This document shows, piece after piece, positions 9,042-17,880 of a DNA stretch of 64,000 nt (positions are counted from its first letter, which is position 1; every line of letters begins with the position of its first letter). Below the pieces are notes generated by a model that had not been told where the DNA came from, did no database searches, and worked only from the letters and a program-made list of their open reading frames with translations. A program made the translations under genes and the position numbers. The stretch is from Bin87 sp965221295. GTDB lineage: Bacteria; Chloroflexota; Dehalococcoidia; Lucifugimonadales; UBA3495. The DNA is taken from assembly GCA_965221295.1 (NCBI GenBank), contig OZ244879.1:1116001-1180000 (forward strand). The letters are read 5' to 3'.

Positions 9042-10006
9042 GCGAATTAGCAGCGGGACGCCATTACTCGGACTCGCAACTGGTCGAGATCCGGGAAGTC
9101 ATTAGCGGGCTGCCGTCCCTGGACTCCGGTGAGATCGGGCAACGCGACGCGGCGGTGGCTGATGGCAACTGCCCGCAGCGGCTGTGGCCATTGTGGCCGT
9201 TGGCGCGGGCGGACAGCGAACTGTGGAGCCGGCTGCTGGCCGACGAACGCATTGAGCGCTTCTCGGTATATGGCCTGTTTCCCGCCGCGTATCCGCTGGT
9301 GTACGGACCAGATCCTTTGAGGTCCGATATTCGGTTTGATGGCAGGACGCGGGGCCGGGTCGCCATCATCACCAACGATACGACGGGCGTCGTGATCAAA
9401 CCATGCCAGAGCGGCCGGGAAGGGGAGATCGCGGCAATAGCTGGCAGACTGGGAGTCGGCCCAACGCAGTTGCCGACCGTGGAGGGATTCATCAGCGAGG
9501 AGTTTGTCGATGGGCGCTTCTTGACCAACTTGGCGCCAGAGGAGGCAACCGGCGACCTCATGTGGTCTGTAGGGTCGCAGTTGGGACAGGCGCTGTCGCG
9601 CCTCCATGCGGCCGGCGTTTGCTACAACGACGCTACGATTTCGGATCCGGACGGTCGCTCCCACATCATGGCGCAGCCGGAAGGGGGAATCCGGCTGATC
9701 GATTTCGGCGTGGCCATCCTTTTGGATCGCCATCCCGATGGGCTGACCTTCGAGGATGCCTGGAACGCGGCGCGTGTCGACCCGATGTTCCGCCTGTTTC
9801 GACAGATGACCGGCGGCGGGGATGACGCGGCTCTGGGTCGGTTCGTAGCGGACTATGGGCGCCGTCTGGCCACGCAATCCGTCGAACAGATTGTGATGCG
9901 AGATTGGCGTATCGCGGAAGAGGGCGCGTCGACGATGGCGGCGCGTTTCGGTAGCGAGGCGGCGCAGGCGTTGCGCGTAGGCATGGCAGACTGGATGCCC
10001 GCCTAG
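9038..10006 (+). CDS. Kinase-like-fold protein with a degenerate catalytic loop
   Basis: A 322-residue protein starting at a TTG that overlaps the previous stop. The C-terminal two thirds read as a small protein-kinase-like domain: a candidate ATP lysine in VVIKP (Lys121), acidic residues at 128-130, an LSRLHAAGV helix, a catalytic-loop region CYNDATI in place of HxD-x4-N, and a clear metal-binding LIDFGVA (Asp222). The order recalls Bud32/RIO or lipopolysaccharide-kinase relatives. The N-terminal 100 residues are unassigned. Asp198 could be the catalytic base. Activity and target are unknown. Confidence 0.65.
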   Translation: MSELAAGRHYSDSQLVEIREVISGLPSLDSGEIGQRDAAVADGNCPQRLWPLWPLARADSELWSRLLADERIERFSVYGLFPAAYPLVYGPDPLRSDIRFDGRTRGRVAIITNDTTGVVIKPCQSGREGEIAAIAGRLGVGPTQLPTVEGFISEEFVDGRFLTNLAPEEATGDLMWSVGSQLGQALSRLHAAGVCYNDATISDPDGRSHIMAQPEGGIRLIDFGVAILLDRHPDGLTFEDAWNAARVDPMFRLFRQMTGGGDDAALGRFVADYGRRLATQSVEQIVMRDWRIAEEGASTMAARFGSEAAQALRVGMADWMPA

Positions 10007-10145
10007 CTTGAGGTCAGCCGAGAGCGTGCTTGCTCGGCAACGAAACGGCGATTCCGGGAGCGCTTGGGTGGACATACCGGGGGGCGCCGGCTTACCATGC
10101 CCGTATCATTGCAGTACTCTAGACCGCACTTCAAGGAGCAGACCC

Positions 10146-11870
10146 ATGCAGACTAGGGAGATGACCGCCAGCGCGTCGCGATTGATGGTTGAGCAGCTTG
10201 TGGCGTCCGGCGTCAAGTACGTATTCAACAATTCGGGATCCCGTGAAGCGCTGTTCTTCGACGCGCTGCACGCCCGCTCCGACATCCATGGCATCCTGGG
10301 CCTCCACGAAGGCGCCGTCACCGCGATGGCCGGTGGCTATACGCAAGCCAACCTAACGCCGGGGGTGATGGTAGTGCACCTGGGGGCGGGACTGGCCCAG
10401 GCGATGGGGCAGTTGATCAACATCTGGACCGGCAGCCTGCCGGTTGTGGTGATAACCTTCGCGGGCGACACCGGCAGTTTCGCCGGCAAGATCAGTCTGG
10501 ACGTGAGCCACAACGCTGGCCCTACCGCCATCGCCGCGCCGATGATGAAAGCCAACTGGACGGTCATCGAGCCGGAGGGCCTGCCCGCAGCGGTGGAGCG
10601 TGCCCTGCGCGTGGCCATGACCCCGCCGGTGGGTCCCGTACATCTGGCCGTGTACGACCGGCTGTTGGGACCGCAGGAATACACCGCGAATGTCATAGAC
10701 GGCGGTCTGCCAGAGTTCCGCGCTGGCTACCCGTCTGATTCCGACGTTGAGGCCGTGGCCCGTTCGCTCCGGGAGGCCAAGCGGCCGATGATGTACGTGG
10801 GCGACGGAGTTTGGAAGAGCGGGGCCATCGCGGAGGTTACGGCGCTGGCGGAACGCTTCGGAGTCCCCGTGGTGGGCGATCCCCGGGCTTTCCCCATCAA
10901 GCATCCGCTTCATGCCGGAGGGCGGCGGTTGGAGCAGGCCGCCGACATCGACCCCGACCTGATCCTGTGCATTGGCGTGACGCACAACGGCGCCGGCAAC
11001 GCCAGCGACTACACCGCGCTCTTCAATGCGCGGCGCACCATCGCTATCGGCGCCGACGCCGAGAACCTGGAAAACATTCCGGGCCTGGACGTGGCGGTTC
11101 TGGCGGACGAAAAGCGCGCCGCTCAGAGCCTGCTGGACGCCACCGACTCCGCCGCCAATGATATGTCGGACCGGCGCGGGTGGGCCCGCGAAGAGGCGGC
11201 GTCGCTGCGGGCCCGGATTCGCGCCAACGCCCAAAGCGTGGCGCCACAGGCGGGTCGCGTGCGCGCCGTGGCGCTGGCCGACGCGTTGGACGCGGCGCTG
11301 GAAAGGCGCGGCGGGGGTTTGGTTACCATTGAGCAGTTCGCGGTAGCCCAGGACATCTTGGACAATACCGGCGATACTGGCAACAACCAGTACATCCGGC
11401 CAGCTGGCGGCTCCGAAGGGTATGGCGTGGGCGCGGCCATCGGCGCCAAGCTGGGAGCGCCGGACAAGCCCGTGGTGGGCCTGGTTGGCGACGGCTCGCT
11501 GTACTATTCCGACTCAGCGCTGTGGACAGCGGCCAGCCACAATGTGCCGGTGATGTACGTGATCTCCAACAACGGCGCTTATGGCATCGTCGCCAACTCG
11601 TGGGCCAACGCCGGCGCGCAGATGAAGGATACGGGGGAGTACCGCGGCGTGGTGCTGGACAACATAGACCCGGTGAAGCTGGCCGAGGGGTTCGGCGTTG
11701 AAGCGGCCGACGCCACCGACGAGGCCACTATTGGCGACGCCATTGAGCGGGGTTTGCGTGTGGTCGAGGACGAGAAACGTCCCTACCTGCTGAACGTCCG
11801 CATGCCGCTGGGGCTGCCAAGCGGGGGCCGGCCGGGCCAGATCTACAGCCTGAGCGGCGAGCAGGGGTGA
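10146..11870 (+). CDS. Thiamine-diphosphate-dependent enzyme (acetolactate synthase / decarboxylase superfamily)
   Basis: A 574-residue enzyme of the pyruvate-oxidase-like ThDP family. Seen: the cofactor-activating Glu55 in GLHEGAV, a central Rossmann-like domain (about 195-340) and the C-terminal ThDP/Mg site beginning GDGS (448-451) and ending NNGAYGI about 30 residues on. AAGGAG at 10133-10138 supports the ATG at 10146 rather than a longer frame. The substrate is uncertain: benzoylformate decarboxylase-like, oxalyl-CoA decarboxylase-like and sulfo-metabolic enzymes share this layout, and there is no small regulatory subunit next door as expected for ilvBN. Confidence 0.85.
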   Translation: MQTREMTASASRLMVEQLVASGVKYVFNNSGSREALFFDALHARSDIHGILGLHEGAVTAMAGGYTQANLTPGVMVVHLGAGLAQAMGQLINIWTGSLPVVVITFAGDTGSFAGKISLDVSHNAGPTAIAAPMMKANWTVIEPEGLPAAVERALRVAMTPPVGPVHLAVYDRLLGPQEYTANVIDGGLPEFRAGYPSDSDVEAVARSLREAKRPMMYVGDGVWKSGAIAEVTALAERFGVPVVGDPRAFPIKHPLHAGGRRLEQAADIDPDLILCIGVTHNGAGNASDYTALFNARRTIAIGADAENLENIPGLDVAVLADEKRAAQSLLDATDSAANDMSDRRGWAREEAASLRARIRANAQSVAPQAGRVRAVALADALDAALERRGGGLVTIEQFAVAQDILDNTGDTGNNQYIRPAGGSEGYGVGAAIGAKLGAPDKPVVGLVGDGSLYYSDSALWTAASHNVPVMYVISNNGAYGIVANSWANAGAQMKDTGEYRGVVLDNIDPVKLAEGFGVEAADATDEATIGDAIERGLRVVEDEKRPYLLNVRMPLGLPSGGRPGQIYSLSGEQG

Positions 11871-12101
11871 AGATTGACGCCGGTATCGGTGTGGGAGTGG
11901 TATAGCGAGTAATCCGGCGGAGGTTCGGTTGGTTGGGGCGGACGGCACCCTCACGGCAACCGCCTTTGGGTCCCCGGCGCGGTGATACCGGCGCATGAAG
12001 CGCCAGCGGATGACGACGGCCCACCACAACTTGCTTTATCATGGTTTGAAAGGCGCGTGCGGCGAGTATAGGCTACGCGCAGCGCGGAGGAGGCAAAGAA
12101 T

Positions 12102-12341
12102 ATGGAGGTGATCACCAGCAATCTGAGTGGCAACCTGCTAAGGATTCCCGATGCTGTCGCAGCCAAAATCGGATTGCGAGCGGACTCGGCGGTGGACATT
12201 GCGGTCATAGGGAGGTCGTTGGTCATCCGCCCGGCAGGACAGCGACGCCTCGAATTGGAAGAGTTGTTGGCCAGCATTACGGACGAAAACCGGCACGGCG
12301 AAACGGACACTGGCCCGGCAATTGGTGGAGAAGTATGGTAG
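12102..12341 (+). CDS. mazE: MazE-like antitoxin (SpoVT-AbrB domain)
   Basis: A 79-residue protein whose first 45 residues have the swapped-hairpin AbrB/MazE pattern (NLLRIPDAVAAKIGL, then AVDIAVIGRSLVIRP). The C-terminal acidic tail would bind the toxin. A GGAGGAGG ribosome site precedes the ATG. Its stop lies inside the first codons of mazF (ATGGTAG overlap), the usual coupled arrangement. The family represses its own operon, but no operator could be picked out upstream. Confidence 0.8.
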   Translation: MEVITSNLSGNLLRIPDAVAAKIGLRADSAVDIAVIGRSLVIRPAGQRRLELEELLASITDENRHGETDTGPAIGGEVW

Positions 12342-12685
12342 CGTCTCCGGGCATCGCGCCGGAACGAGGCGACGCCATCAGCATCGAATTTGATCCACAA
12401 GCAGGACACGAACAGGCAGGGCGTCGCCCTGCCATCGTTTTGTCACCCCGTGCCTACAACGAAACTGTTGGGCTGGCAATAGTGTGACCAGTTACCCGCC
12501 AGGCCAAAGGCTACCCATTTGAAGTCAACATTCCCGATGGATTAGGAGTTCACGGCGTCATCTTGGCTGATCACGTGAAAAGCTTGGACTGGCGGGCGAG
12601 GAACGCGCACATAGTCTCCCGAATGCCGACAGACGTCGTTGATAGCATTCTCTCAAAGCTGGCAACTCTTTTGGGGCCGTTGTGA
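12335..12685 (+). pseudogene. mazF: mazF/pemK toxin gene interrupted by an in-frame TGA
   Basis: From the ATG at 12335 the frame reads as a normal MazF ribonuclease: ERGDAISIEFDP, HEQAGRRPAIVLSP and AYNETVGLAIV, then TGA at 12485-12487 (codon 51), then, without any frame change, PVTRQAKGYPFEV, GVILADHVKSLDWRARN and a normal stop at 12683. Both halves match family motifs, so the only lesion is one codon. Many homologues carry Cys, Val or Ala here, so a Cys TGC/TGT to TGA change fits. As TGA ends neighbouring genes, the product is probably a 50-residue fragment and the toxin inactive. Selenocysteine insertion is a remote alternative. Confidence 0.85.
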
Positions 12686-12737
12686 AACATGGCCGCTTTC
12701 GTCTAATCTGTGGCTCCATCGCTACAAGGAGGGCATC

Positions 12738-13247
12738 ATGGGTTATACACCGAGAAATTTGGGGCACATCAACCTGTTCGTTCGCATCGCGGAGCGCTCC
12801 CGCGACTGGTATGAGGATCTGCTGGGCCTGCACACCTATGGGTTCTTCCCGGGGCGGGCGGCCTTCATGTCGGCTGACTTGGGGAACTCCCACGAGATCG
12901 CGCTGACCGAGGTTGGCGAAGACGCCATGGGGCCCCAGGGCGGGCAGGTGGGCCTGAACCACATGGCTTGGTACATGGACACGCTCGCCGATTTGAAGGA
13001 ACTCTACCACCGGGTCAAAGACAAGGGCATTGCCATCGACCGTGTGTCGGACCACGGCCATGCCATCGGCATCTACATCCGCGACCCCGACGGCAACGGG
13101 ATTGAGCTGTCCTACGAACTGCCCCGCGAGCAATGGGGGCATGACGAGAGCGGGTACATGATAGGCGGCACGGAAAAGGGACGCCTGCCGGGACCGTGGG
13201 ACGAGGAACTCGCCGCCCAAGCCGCGTTGGTTGGGGCGGCTCATTGA
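12738..13247 (+). CDS. VOC family (glyoxalase/extradiol dioxygenase-like) protein
   Basis: A 169-residue single vicinal-oxygen-chelate module pair. Likely metal ligands are His in LGHINLFVR (about residue 10), His in GLNHMAWY (about 75) and Glu in GIELSYE (about 120), the order used by extradiol dioxygenases and glyoxalases. AAGGAGG at 12727-12733 fixes the start. The C-terminal 40 residues (WGHDES onwards) resemble the extension of catechol 2,3-dioxygenase-like members. The substrate is unknown. A terminator follows directly. Confidence 0.8.
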   Translation: MGYTPRNLGHINLFVRIAERSRDWYEDLLGLHTYGFFPGRAAFMSADLGNSHEIALTEVGEDAMGPQGGQVGLNHMAWYMDTLADLKELYHRVKDKGIAIDRVSDHGHAIGIYIRDPDGNGIELSYELPREQWGHDESGYMIGGTEKGRLPGPWDEELAAQAALVGAAH

Positions 13248-13273
13248 CCCCGCCATCGTCAACGCCAGCGGAG

Positions 13274-13294
13274 GGGCGGGGTCAGAACCCGCCC
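13274..13294 (+). terminator. Intrinsic terminator after the VOC gene
   Basis: GGGCGGG (13274-13280) and CCCGCCC (13288-13294) form a 7-bp stem with a 7-base loop followed by a T-rich TTGCTTTGTTT. The stop-overlapping GACCCCGCC (13246-13254) can pair with GGCGGGGTC (13275-13283) as an alternative, so the site may switch between two hairpins. Confidence 0.7.
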
Positions 13295-13625
13295 TTGCTT
13301 TGTTTATGGCCTTGCGAATTCTGGGTCGCAGCGTTGACGAATTACTGGAGCCGCCAGCGCGCTAGGACCGGACTAGCGGCCGGCAATTGGTCGGCCCGGT
13401 GGTTGCCAGGTTCGTTGCGCTGGAGCAACCCAACGCCGCAGAGACGCTGGCGCTGATCCTTTGCCGCTGGAATCCGCATGCGGCCGGCGGTAGCCGGGCG
13501 ACGCAACGAGCCGCGCCTTGGGATGACGCCCTTTTCAACGAAACCATAGCGCTTTATCCTTTCGCAAGCTTGGAACTGACGATCAGTCAATCAGTCAACC
13601 AATCAATGCGATGGCAGGTGGATCC
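13295..13625 (+). other. Non-coding stretch before the GMC gene
   Basis: About 330 bases with no supported gene. Just before the GMC start there is a short run of near-repeats (CAGTCAAT, CAGTCAAC, CAATCAAT at about 13584-13607). Small open frames on both strands lack ribosome sites and family resemblance. Confidence 0.4.
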
Positions 13626-15170
13626 ATGAAGTACGACGTTGTGGTAATCGGCGCCGGTTCGGGCGGTTGCGTGGTGGCTTCCAGGTTGGCCGAAGACCCG
13701 GGGCGGTCCGTGCTGCTGCTGGAGGCAGGGCCGGACTATCCCGAATACGAGCGCTATCCCGAAGACCTGAAATATGGTTACAAGCCCGATGCCTCCGCCC
13801 AGGGAGCGCCCCACAACTGGACCTGGTGGGCCCAGGGTTCCCCGGAGCAGACCGAGCTGCTGCCGGCGCCCCGAGGCAAGGTGGTGGGTGGCACCAGCGC
13901 CATCAACGGGCAGGTTTTGCTGCGCGGCGTTCCCGAGGACTACGACGGCTGGGCCGCCCAGGGCAACGACGGTTGGCAATTCGTAGATGTCCTGCCGTAT
14001 TTTCGCAAGATGGAAACGGATTTAGACATAATCGACGATTTTCACGGTTCGGAGGGCCCCGTACCAGTGCGCCGCTTCCCGCGGCAGGATTGGCTGCCCT
14101 TCCAGCAGGCATTCGTGGAATCATGCCTGGAGGCTGGGTTCCCGGCGGATGAGGATATGAACCACCCCGATTCGGGCGGCGTTGGGCCCATTCCGATGAA
14201 CAACCCCGAGGGCGTCCGCATGAGCTCCGCGTTAACCTATTTGGGGGAAGCGCGCCACCGTTTGAATCTGACGGTGCGGCCCAACGTGGTGGCGCGTCGC
14301 ATTCTGTTCGAAGGCAAGAGAGCGGTCGGCGTCGAGGTGGAAAGCGGCGGCGAGATCTTTCAGGTGGAGGCTGGCCAGATCGTGCTGAGCCTGGGGGCGA
14401 TGGCGTCTCCGCAGATGCTGATGCTATCTGGAGTTGGGCCGGCGGATCACCTGCGGGAAATGGGGATTCCGGTGGTCCATGAATTGCCCGGCGTGGGCCA
14501 GAACCTGCGCGACCACCCCATCGTTGCCATTATCTGCAAGGTACGGGATGACCACGAGCAGGACCCGCTGGCTCCGCGTACGCAGACGGCGCTGCGGTAC
14601 ACGGCGACGGGTTCCCCGGATCGCAACGACATGCAGATCATGGCCTCGTCCTTCTCCACGCCCATCGGAGGCGCGGATCCCTTTGAGGCGGGCGGCGTGC
14701 GCATCCAGTGCATATTGGAACTGGCCGACGGCGCGGGAGAGGTACGGCTTTCGGCCAACGACCCCCACGCGCAACCTTCGCTGGATTACCGTTACCTGGT
14801 TCCTGACCGAGATCGGGAACGATTGAGGGAGGCGGTACGCTTGAGCGTTGGGCTGTTGGAGCACCAGGCATTTGGACCCATTGTGGAGGAGATCATCCAG
14901 CCGGCCCCGGAGGATTTGGCGTCTGACGCGGCGCTGGATAGCTGGATGCGTAGGACGGTCTTCAACACCACGCACGCCTCTGGCACTTGCAAGATGGGGC
15001 CGGCCAGTGATCCCATGGCGGTGGTCGATGCCCGTCTGAACATCCACGGTCTGGAGAATATCAAAGTGGCAGACGCATCGGTCATGCCCAACGTCATTCG
15101 CGCGAACACCAACTGCACGACCATGATGATCGGCGAGCGCTGCGCCGACTGGGTGAAATCTGGTCAATAG
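13626..15170 (+). CDS. GMC-family FAD oxidoreductase (choline dehydrogenase-like)
   Basis: A 514-residue flavoenzyme oxidising an alcohol. The FAD dinucleotide fold starts the protein (VVVIGAGSGGCVVASRL, residues 5-21), followed by the GMC signatures GKVVGGTSAINGQ (about 87-99) and LSLGAMASPQMLMLSG (about 254). The C-terminal active site has HASGTCKMG with the catalytic His and ANTNCTTMM for its partner. I use the ATG at 13626, since MKYDVVVIGAG is the usual N-terminus and a GGTGG lies upstream. The substrate cannot be told. It stands alone with the next gene 87 bases downstream. Confidence 0.92.
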   Translation: MKYDVVVIGAGSGGCVVASRLAEDPGRSVLLLEAGPDYPEYERYPEDLKYGYKPDASAQGAPHNWTWWAQGSPEQTELLPAPRGKVVGGTSAINGQVLLRGVPEDYDGWAAQGNDGWQFVDVLPYFRKMETDLDIIDDFHGSEGPVPVRRFPRQDWLPFQQAFVESCLEAGFPADEDMNHPDSGGVGPIPMNNPEGVRMSSALTYLGEARHRLNLTVRPNVVARRILFEGKRAVGVEVESGGEIFQVEAGQIVLSLGAMASPQMLMLSGVGPADHLREMGIPVVHELPGVGQNLRDHPIVAIICKVRDDHEQDPLAPRTQTALRYTATGSPDRNDMQIMASSFSTPIGGADPFEAGGVRIQCILELADGAGEVRLSANDPHAQPSLDYRYLVPDRDRERLREAVRLSVGLLEHQAFGPIVEEIIQPAPEDLASDAALDSWMRRTVFNTTHASGTCKMGPASDPMAVVDARLNIHGLENIKVADASVMPNVIRANTNCTTMMIGERCADWVKSGQ

Positions 15171-15257
15171 TTGAATGCCAGCCCGAATCGAAGAACGGGG
15201 TCGGTTCCCGAACCCAGGCCGAAAACGGCTCAGGACGGGCTCCTAAGGATTGATTGC

Positions 15258-15467
15258 ATGGAATGGGAATACCGGGTTGACAAGATGCCCATCCGCTCAG
15301 GCGGTTTCGTGGGCAATGGCATGAACGTAGATGCGGTGGACGAAGGGTTCCTGAACGAGCGGGGAGCGTCGGGCTGGGAGTTGGTTTCGGCCATGCCGCT
15401 GTTCGTGCCGCAAAATCCCACCGATTGCTTCGTGTACTACTACTGGAAGCGACGAGTTGCCCGATAG
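15258..15467 (+). CDS. Small DUF4177-like protein
   Basis: A 69-residue protein with the pattern of DUF4177: MEWEYRV at the N-terminus, a central LNERGASGWELVSAMP, then FVYYYWKR. The family is of unknown function. TAAGGA precedes the ATG by about ten bases. It is too short for most automatic calls but has good codon use. Confidence 0.6.
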   Translation: MEWEYRVDKMPIRSGGFVGNGMNVDAVDEGFLNERGASGWELVSAMPLFVPQNPTDCFVYYYWKRRVAR

Positions 15468-16001
15468 ACAGTCATTTCCGTCTTCCTTGACAGCGGTCAA
15501 CCTAATTCGTAGGGTTGGCCCACAAATGACGTTTAATGACACTTTGAACACGCCACACTGACGAGTCCAGCGCAGGATGGGAAACGGCGGCGAATCGAGA
15601 AGACATAGCGCTGGCGGGCCATCTGATGCGGTGGGCCGGATTTGGCGCCCGCCATGAAGGGCCGCGTGAAATGGCGAACCGCGGTTACGAAAACGCGGTC
15701 GAGGACCTGTTGAATCCCGAGTGGTTTGATCCGGTTGACGTTGACCTGCTGTTTCGGTATTTGCCCGGCTACGAGGGGCCTCTTTTTCTTGTAGGCTACA
15801 ATGCGATGGGTCCCAGGGATGTACGGTCGATGAGGCGCCGGGCGTATTGGACCAACGCTGGCGAGTTTGTGGCATCGGGGATCTGATTGTGGCGGATGTG
15901 CGCGTAACGCCGCCCAACGGCATTCGGGAGCAGGCAGATGTACAATGGTCTGCGACCGAGCATCGTCTTTATGGCGAATCAGCAATTTGAAGGAGAGAAA
16001 A
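15468..16001 (+). other. Mostly non-coding stretch with one weak ORF
   Basis: This 530-base interval between the DUF4177-like gene and the LLM oxidoreductase holds only the weak ORF listed at 15671. I see no repeat or RNA gene. Confidence 0.4.
15671..15886 (+). CDS. Possible small hypothetical protein
   Basis: A 71-residue open frame whose third codon positions look moderately GC-rich and whose sequence is plausible for a soluble protein (PEWFDPVDVDLLFRYLPGY). There is no clear ribosome site and I recognise no family. It may be the remnant of a longer gene. Low confidence. Confidence 0.3.
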   Translation: MANRGYENAVEDLLNPEWFDPVDVDLLFRYLPGYEGPLFLVGYNAMGPRDVRSMRRRAYWTNAGEFVASGI

Positions 16002-16853
16002 ATGTCTGTTGGAATTATCGTGCCCCTGCCGGCTTATACCCTCGACCCGGCGTTCATCGCCAGGAAGGCCGAGGACCTGGGCTTCGAGTCGATTTGGTAC
16101 CACGAACACCCAATCCTGCCCGTCAATAGCGCCAGTCCCTTCCCGGCCACCGGGGGCGAGATACCTTGGACCTATCGGCATTTTTCGGATCCCTACATGT
16201 CCCTGGCTATGGCCGCCGCGGTTACGGATCGCATCAAATTATGCACCGGCATCACGCTGGTGCCAGAGCGCAATCCCTTGATCCTGGCTAAACAGATCTC
16301 GGTGCTGGACCGGCACAGCAACGGTCGTTTCGTTTTCGGTATCGGCGCGGGCTGGAATCGCGAGGAAACCGAGATGATGGGCGGCGATTTCGACCATCGC
16401 TGGACCCAAACCGAGGAAGCCATCGGCGCGCTCAAGGAGTTGTGGACGCAAGAGCAGGCAGAGTTCCACGGCAAGTACTATAACTTCCCGCCGGTGTACA
16501 TGTACCCCAAACCGGTGCAGCAGCCCAACCCGCCCATCCTGCTGGGCGGCAACGCTCGCAACGTGCTGCGTCGGGTGGCGCGCTATGGCGACGGCTGGCT
16601 GCCCAACCGCGTCACGCCCGCTCAAATTGAGGATGGCCGCAACCAGCTGGACGCCCTGGCGGCAGAGCGAGGCCGCGATCCGCAAGGGTTGACCATATCG
16701 GTGTTTGGCCAGCCGCCAGAGGTTACCAGACAGGCCGTCGACGATTTCCTAAACGCCGGCGCGTTGCGCGTCTGCGTGTGGCCCAATCACTCGGACACCG
16801 AGGAGGAAATGGGGCAGCAGCTGGAGCGGATGGCGGAGACGCTGATCCGGTAG
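16002..16853 (+). CDS. LLM-class F420-dependent oxidoreductase
   Basis: A 283-residue TIM-barrel enzyme of the luciferase-like family, likely using F420 rather than FMN. Seen: the N-terminal IARKAEDLGFESIWYHEH, the conserved TGITLVPERNPLILAKQISVLD block (about 87-108), GRFVFGIGAGWNREE, and the late PILLGGNARNVLRRVARYGDGWLP, where the cofactor phosphate binds. AAGGAGAG lies before the ATG at 16002. The reaction may be a hydride transfer in xenobiotic or cofactor metabolism; the substrate is not evident. Confidence 0.9.
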   Translation: MSVGIIVPLPAYTLDPAFIARKAEDLGFESIWYHEHPILPVNSASPFPATGGEIPWTYRHFSDPYMSLAMAAAVTDRIKLCTGITLVPERNPLILAKQISVLDRHSNGRFVFGIGAGWNREETEMMGGDFDHRWTQTEEAIGALKELWTQEQAEFHGKYYNFPPVYMYPKPVQQPNPPILLGGNARNVLRRVARYGDGWLPNRVTPAQIEDGRNQLDALAAERGRDPQGLTISVFGQPPEVTRQAVDDFLNAGALRVCVWPNHSDTEEEMGQQLERMAETLIR

Positions 16854-17073
16854 CGACTCCACGTGGTCGCGGCATTTTGGTTGCCGCAGTAGCCATTCGT
16901 CCCGTCCCCAATGCGCCGTTTCTCCGGCGCGCCCGGGGATGACGGGAGCGGCGGAACCGCCGCGACCCATCCTTCGGGAAGGTGTAACGTATCCGGTGGC
17001 GTCGCAAGACAGCCGTCGATGCGCTACCATGGGCGCCGCGATAGTGAACGACATCAGAGTAGGGAGGTCCAAA

Positions 17074-17856
17074 ATGCGACTGGAAGGCAAGGTTGCGCTC
17101 ATCAGTGGCGGCGCGCGAGGGCAGGGCGCCGCAGAGGCGAGGCTTTTCGTGAAAGAAGGCGCCGCCGTGATCATTGGCGATATTCTTGATGACGAGGGGT
17201 TGAAGCTGGAAGCCGAAATCCGTGAACTGGGCGGCCGGGCCACGTTCGTGCACCTGGACGTCACCGACGCCAACGAGTGGGCGGCTGCGGTCACCGAGGC
17301 GGTGAATCGCTACGGCAAGCTGGATATTTTGGTGAACAACGCTGGCATTGGCAGTACCAACGTCGGCGGCTTGAACGCCCCGCGCATCCACGAAGCGCCC
17401 ACCGAAATTTGGGATCAGATCATGGATGTGAACGGAAAGGGCGTTTTCCTGGGCTCGCGAGCCGCGATACCGGCGATGCGGGCCGCGGGCGGTGGTTCCA
17501 TCATCAACATTTCGTCCATAGCGGGCCTGGTTGGGCTGAACCCCGGTTCGGGGGCGGGAGCGGCCTATGCCAGCTCCAAGGGAGCCGTGCGGCTACTGAC
17601 GAAAGCCACCGCGGTGCAGTACGCGGGCGATGGCATTCGGTGCAACTCGGTGCATCCGGGTTATATCGACACCGCAATGACGGAGCGCATGATGTCGGAT
17701 CCGGAGATCCGGCAGATGCGCATTGACGCGACGCCAGTCGGGCGCATCGGCACGGTGGAAGACATCGCCAACGGAGTCCTGTTTCTGGCCTCGGACGAGG
17801 CCTCGTACATGACTGGCAGCGAGCTGGTCATCGACGGGGGATATACCGCCCAGTAA
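17074..17856 (+). CDS. Short-chain dehydrogenase/reductase
   Basis: A 260-residue NAD(P)-dependent oxidoreductase of the classical SDR type. The cofactor motif is a variant, SGGARGQG (about 10-17), with Asp at the end of the second strand (IIGDI) suggesting NAD. NNAG, INISSIAG (catalytic Ser) and YASSK (Tyr and Lys) complete the site, and the family ending MTGSELVIDGGYTAQ is present. AGGGAGG just upstream sets the start at 17074. The upstream 220 bases are non-coding and include a GCGCCG/CGGCGC hairpin. Substrate unknown. Confidence 0.92.
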   Translation: MRLEGKVALISGGARGQGAAEARLFVKEGAAVIIGDILDDEGLKLEAEIRELGGRATFVHLDVTDANEWAAAVTEAVNRYGKLDILVNNAGIGSTNVGGLNAPRIHEAPTEIWDQIMDVNGKGVFLGSRAAIPAMRAAGGGSIINISSIAGLVGLNPGSGAGAAYASSKGAVRLLTKATAVQYAGDGIRCNSVHPGYIDTAMTERMMSDPEIRQMRIDATPVGRIGTVEDIANGVLFLASDEASYMTGSELVIDGGYTAQ

Positions 17857-17880
17857 AGCGCTCCCGTTGTTGCAACGCTT

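Noticed and set aside
12485..12487. Selenocysteine codon in mazF
   Set aside because: I found no clear SECIS-like hairpin right after the TGA, and MazF selenoproteins are not known to me. Kept as a check in the findings, but the call is pseudogene.
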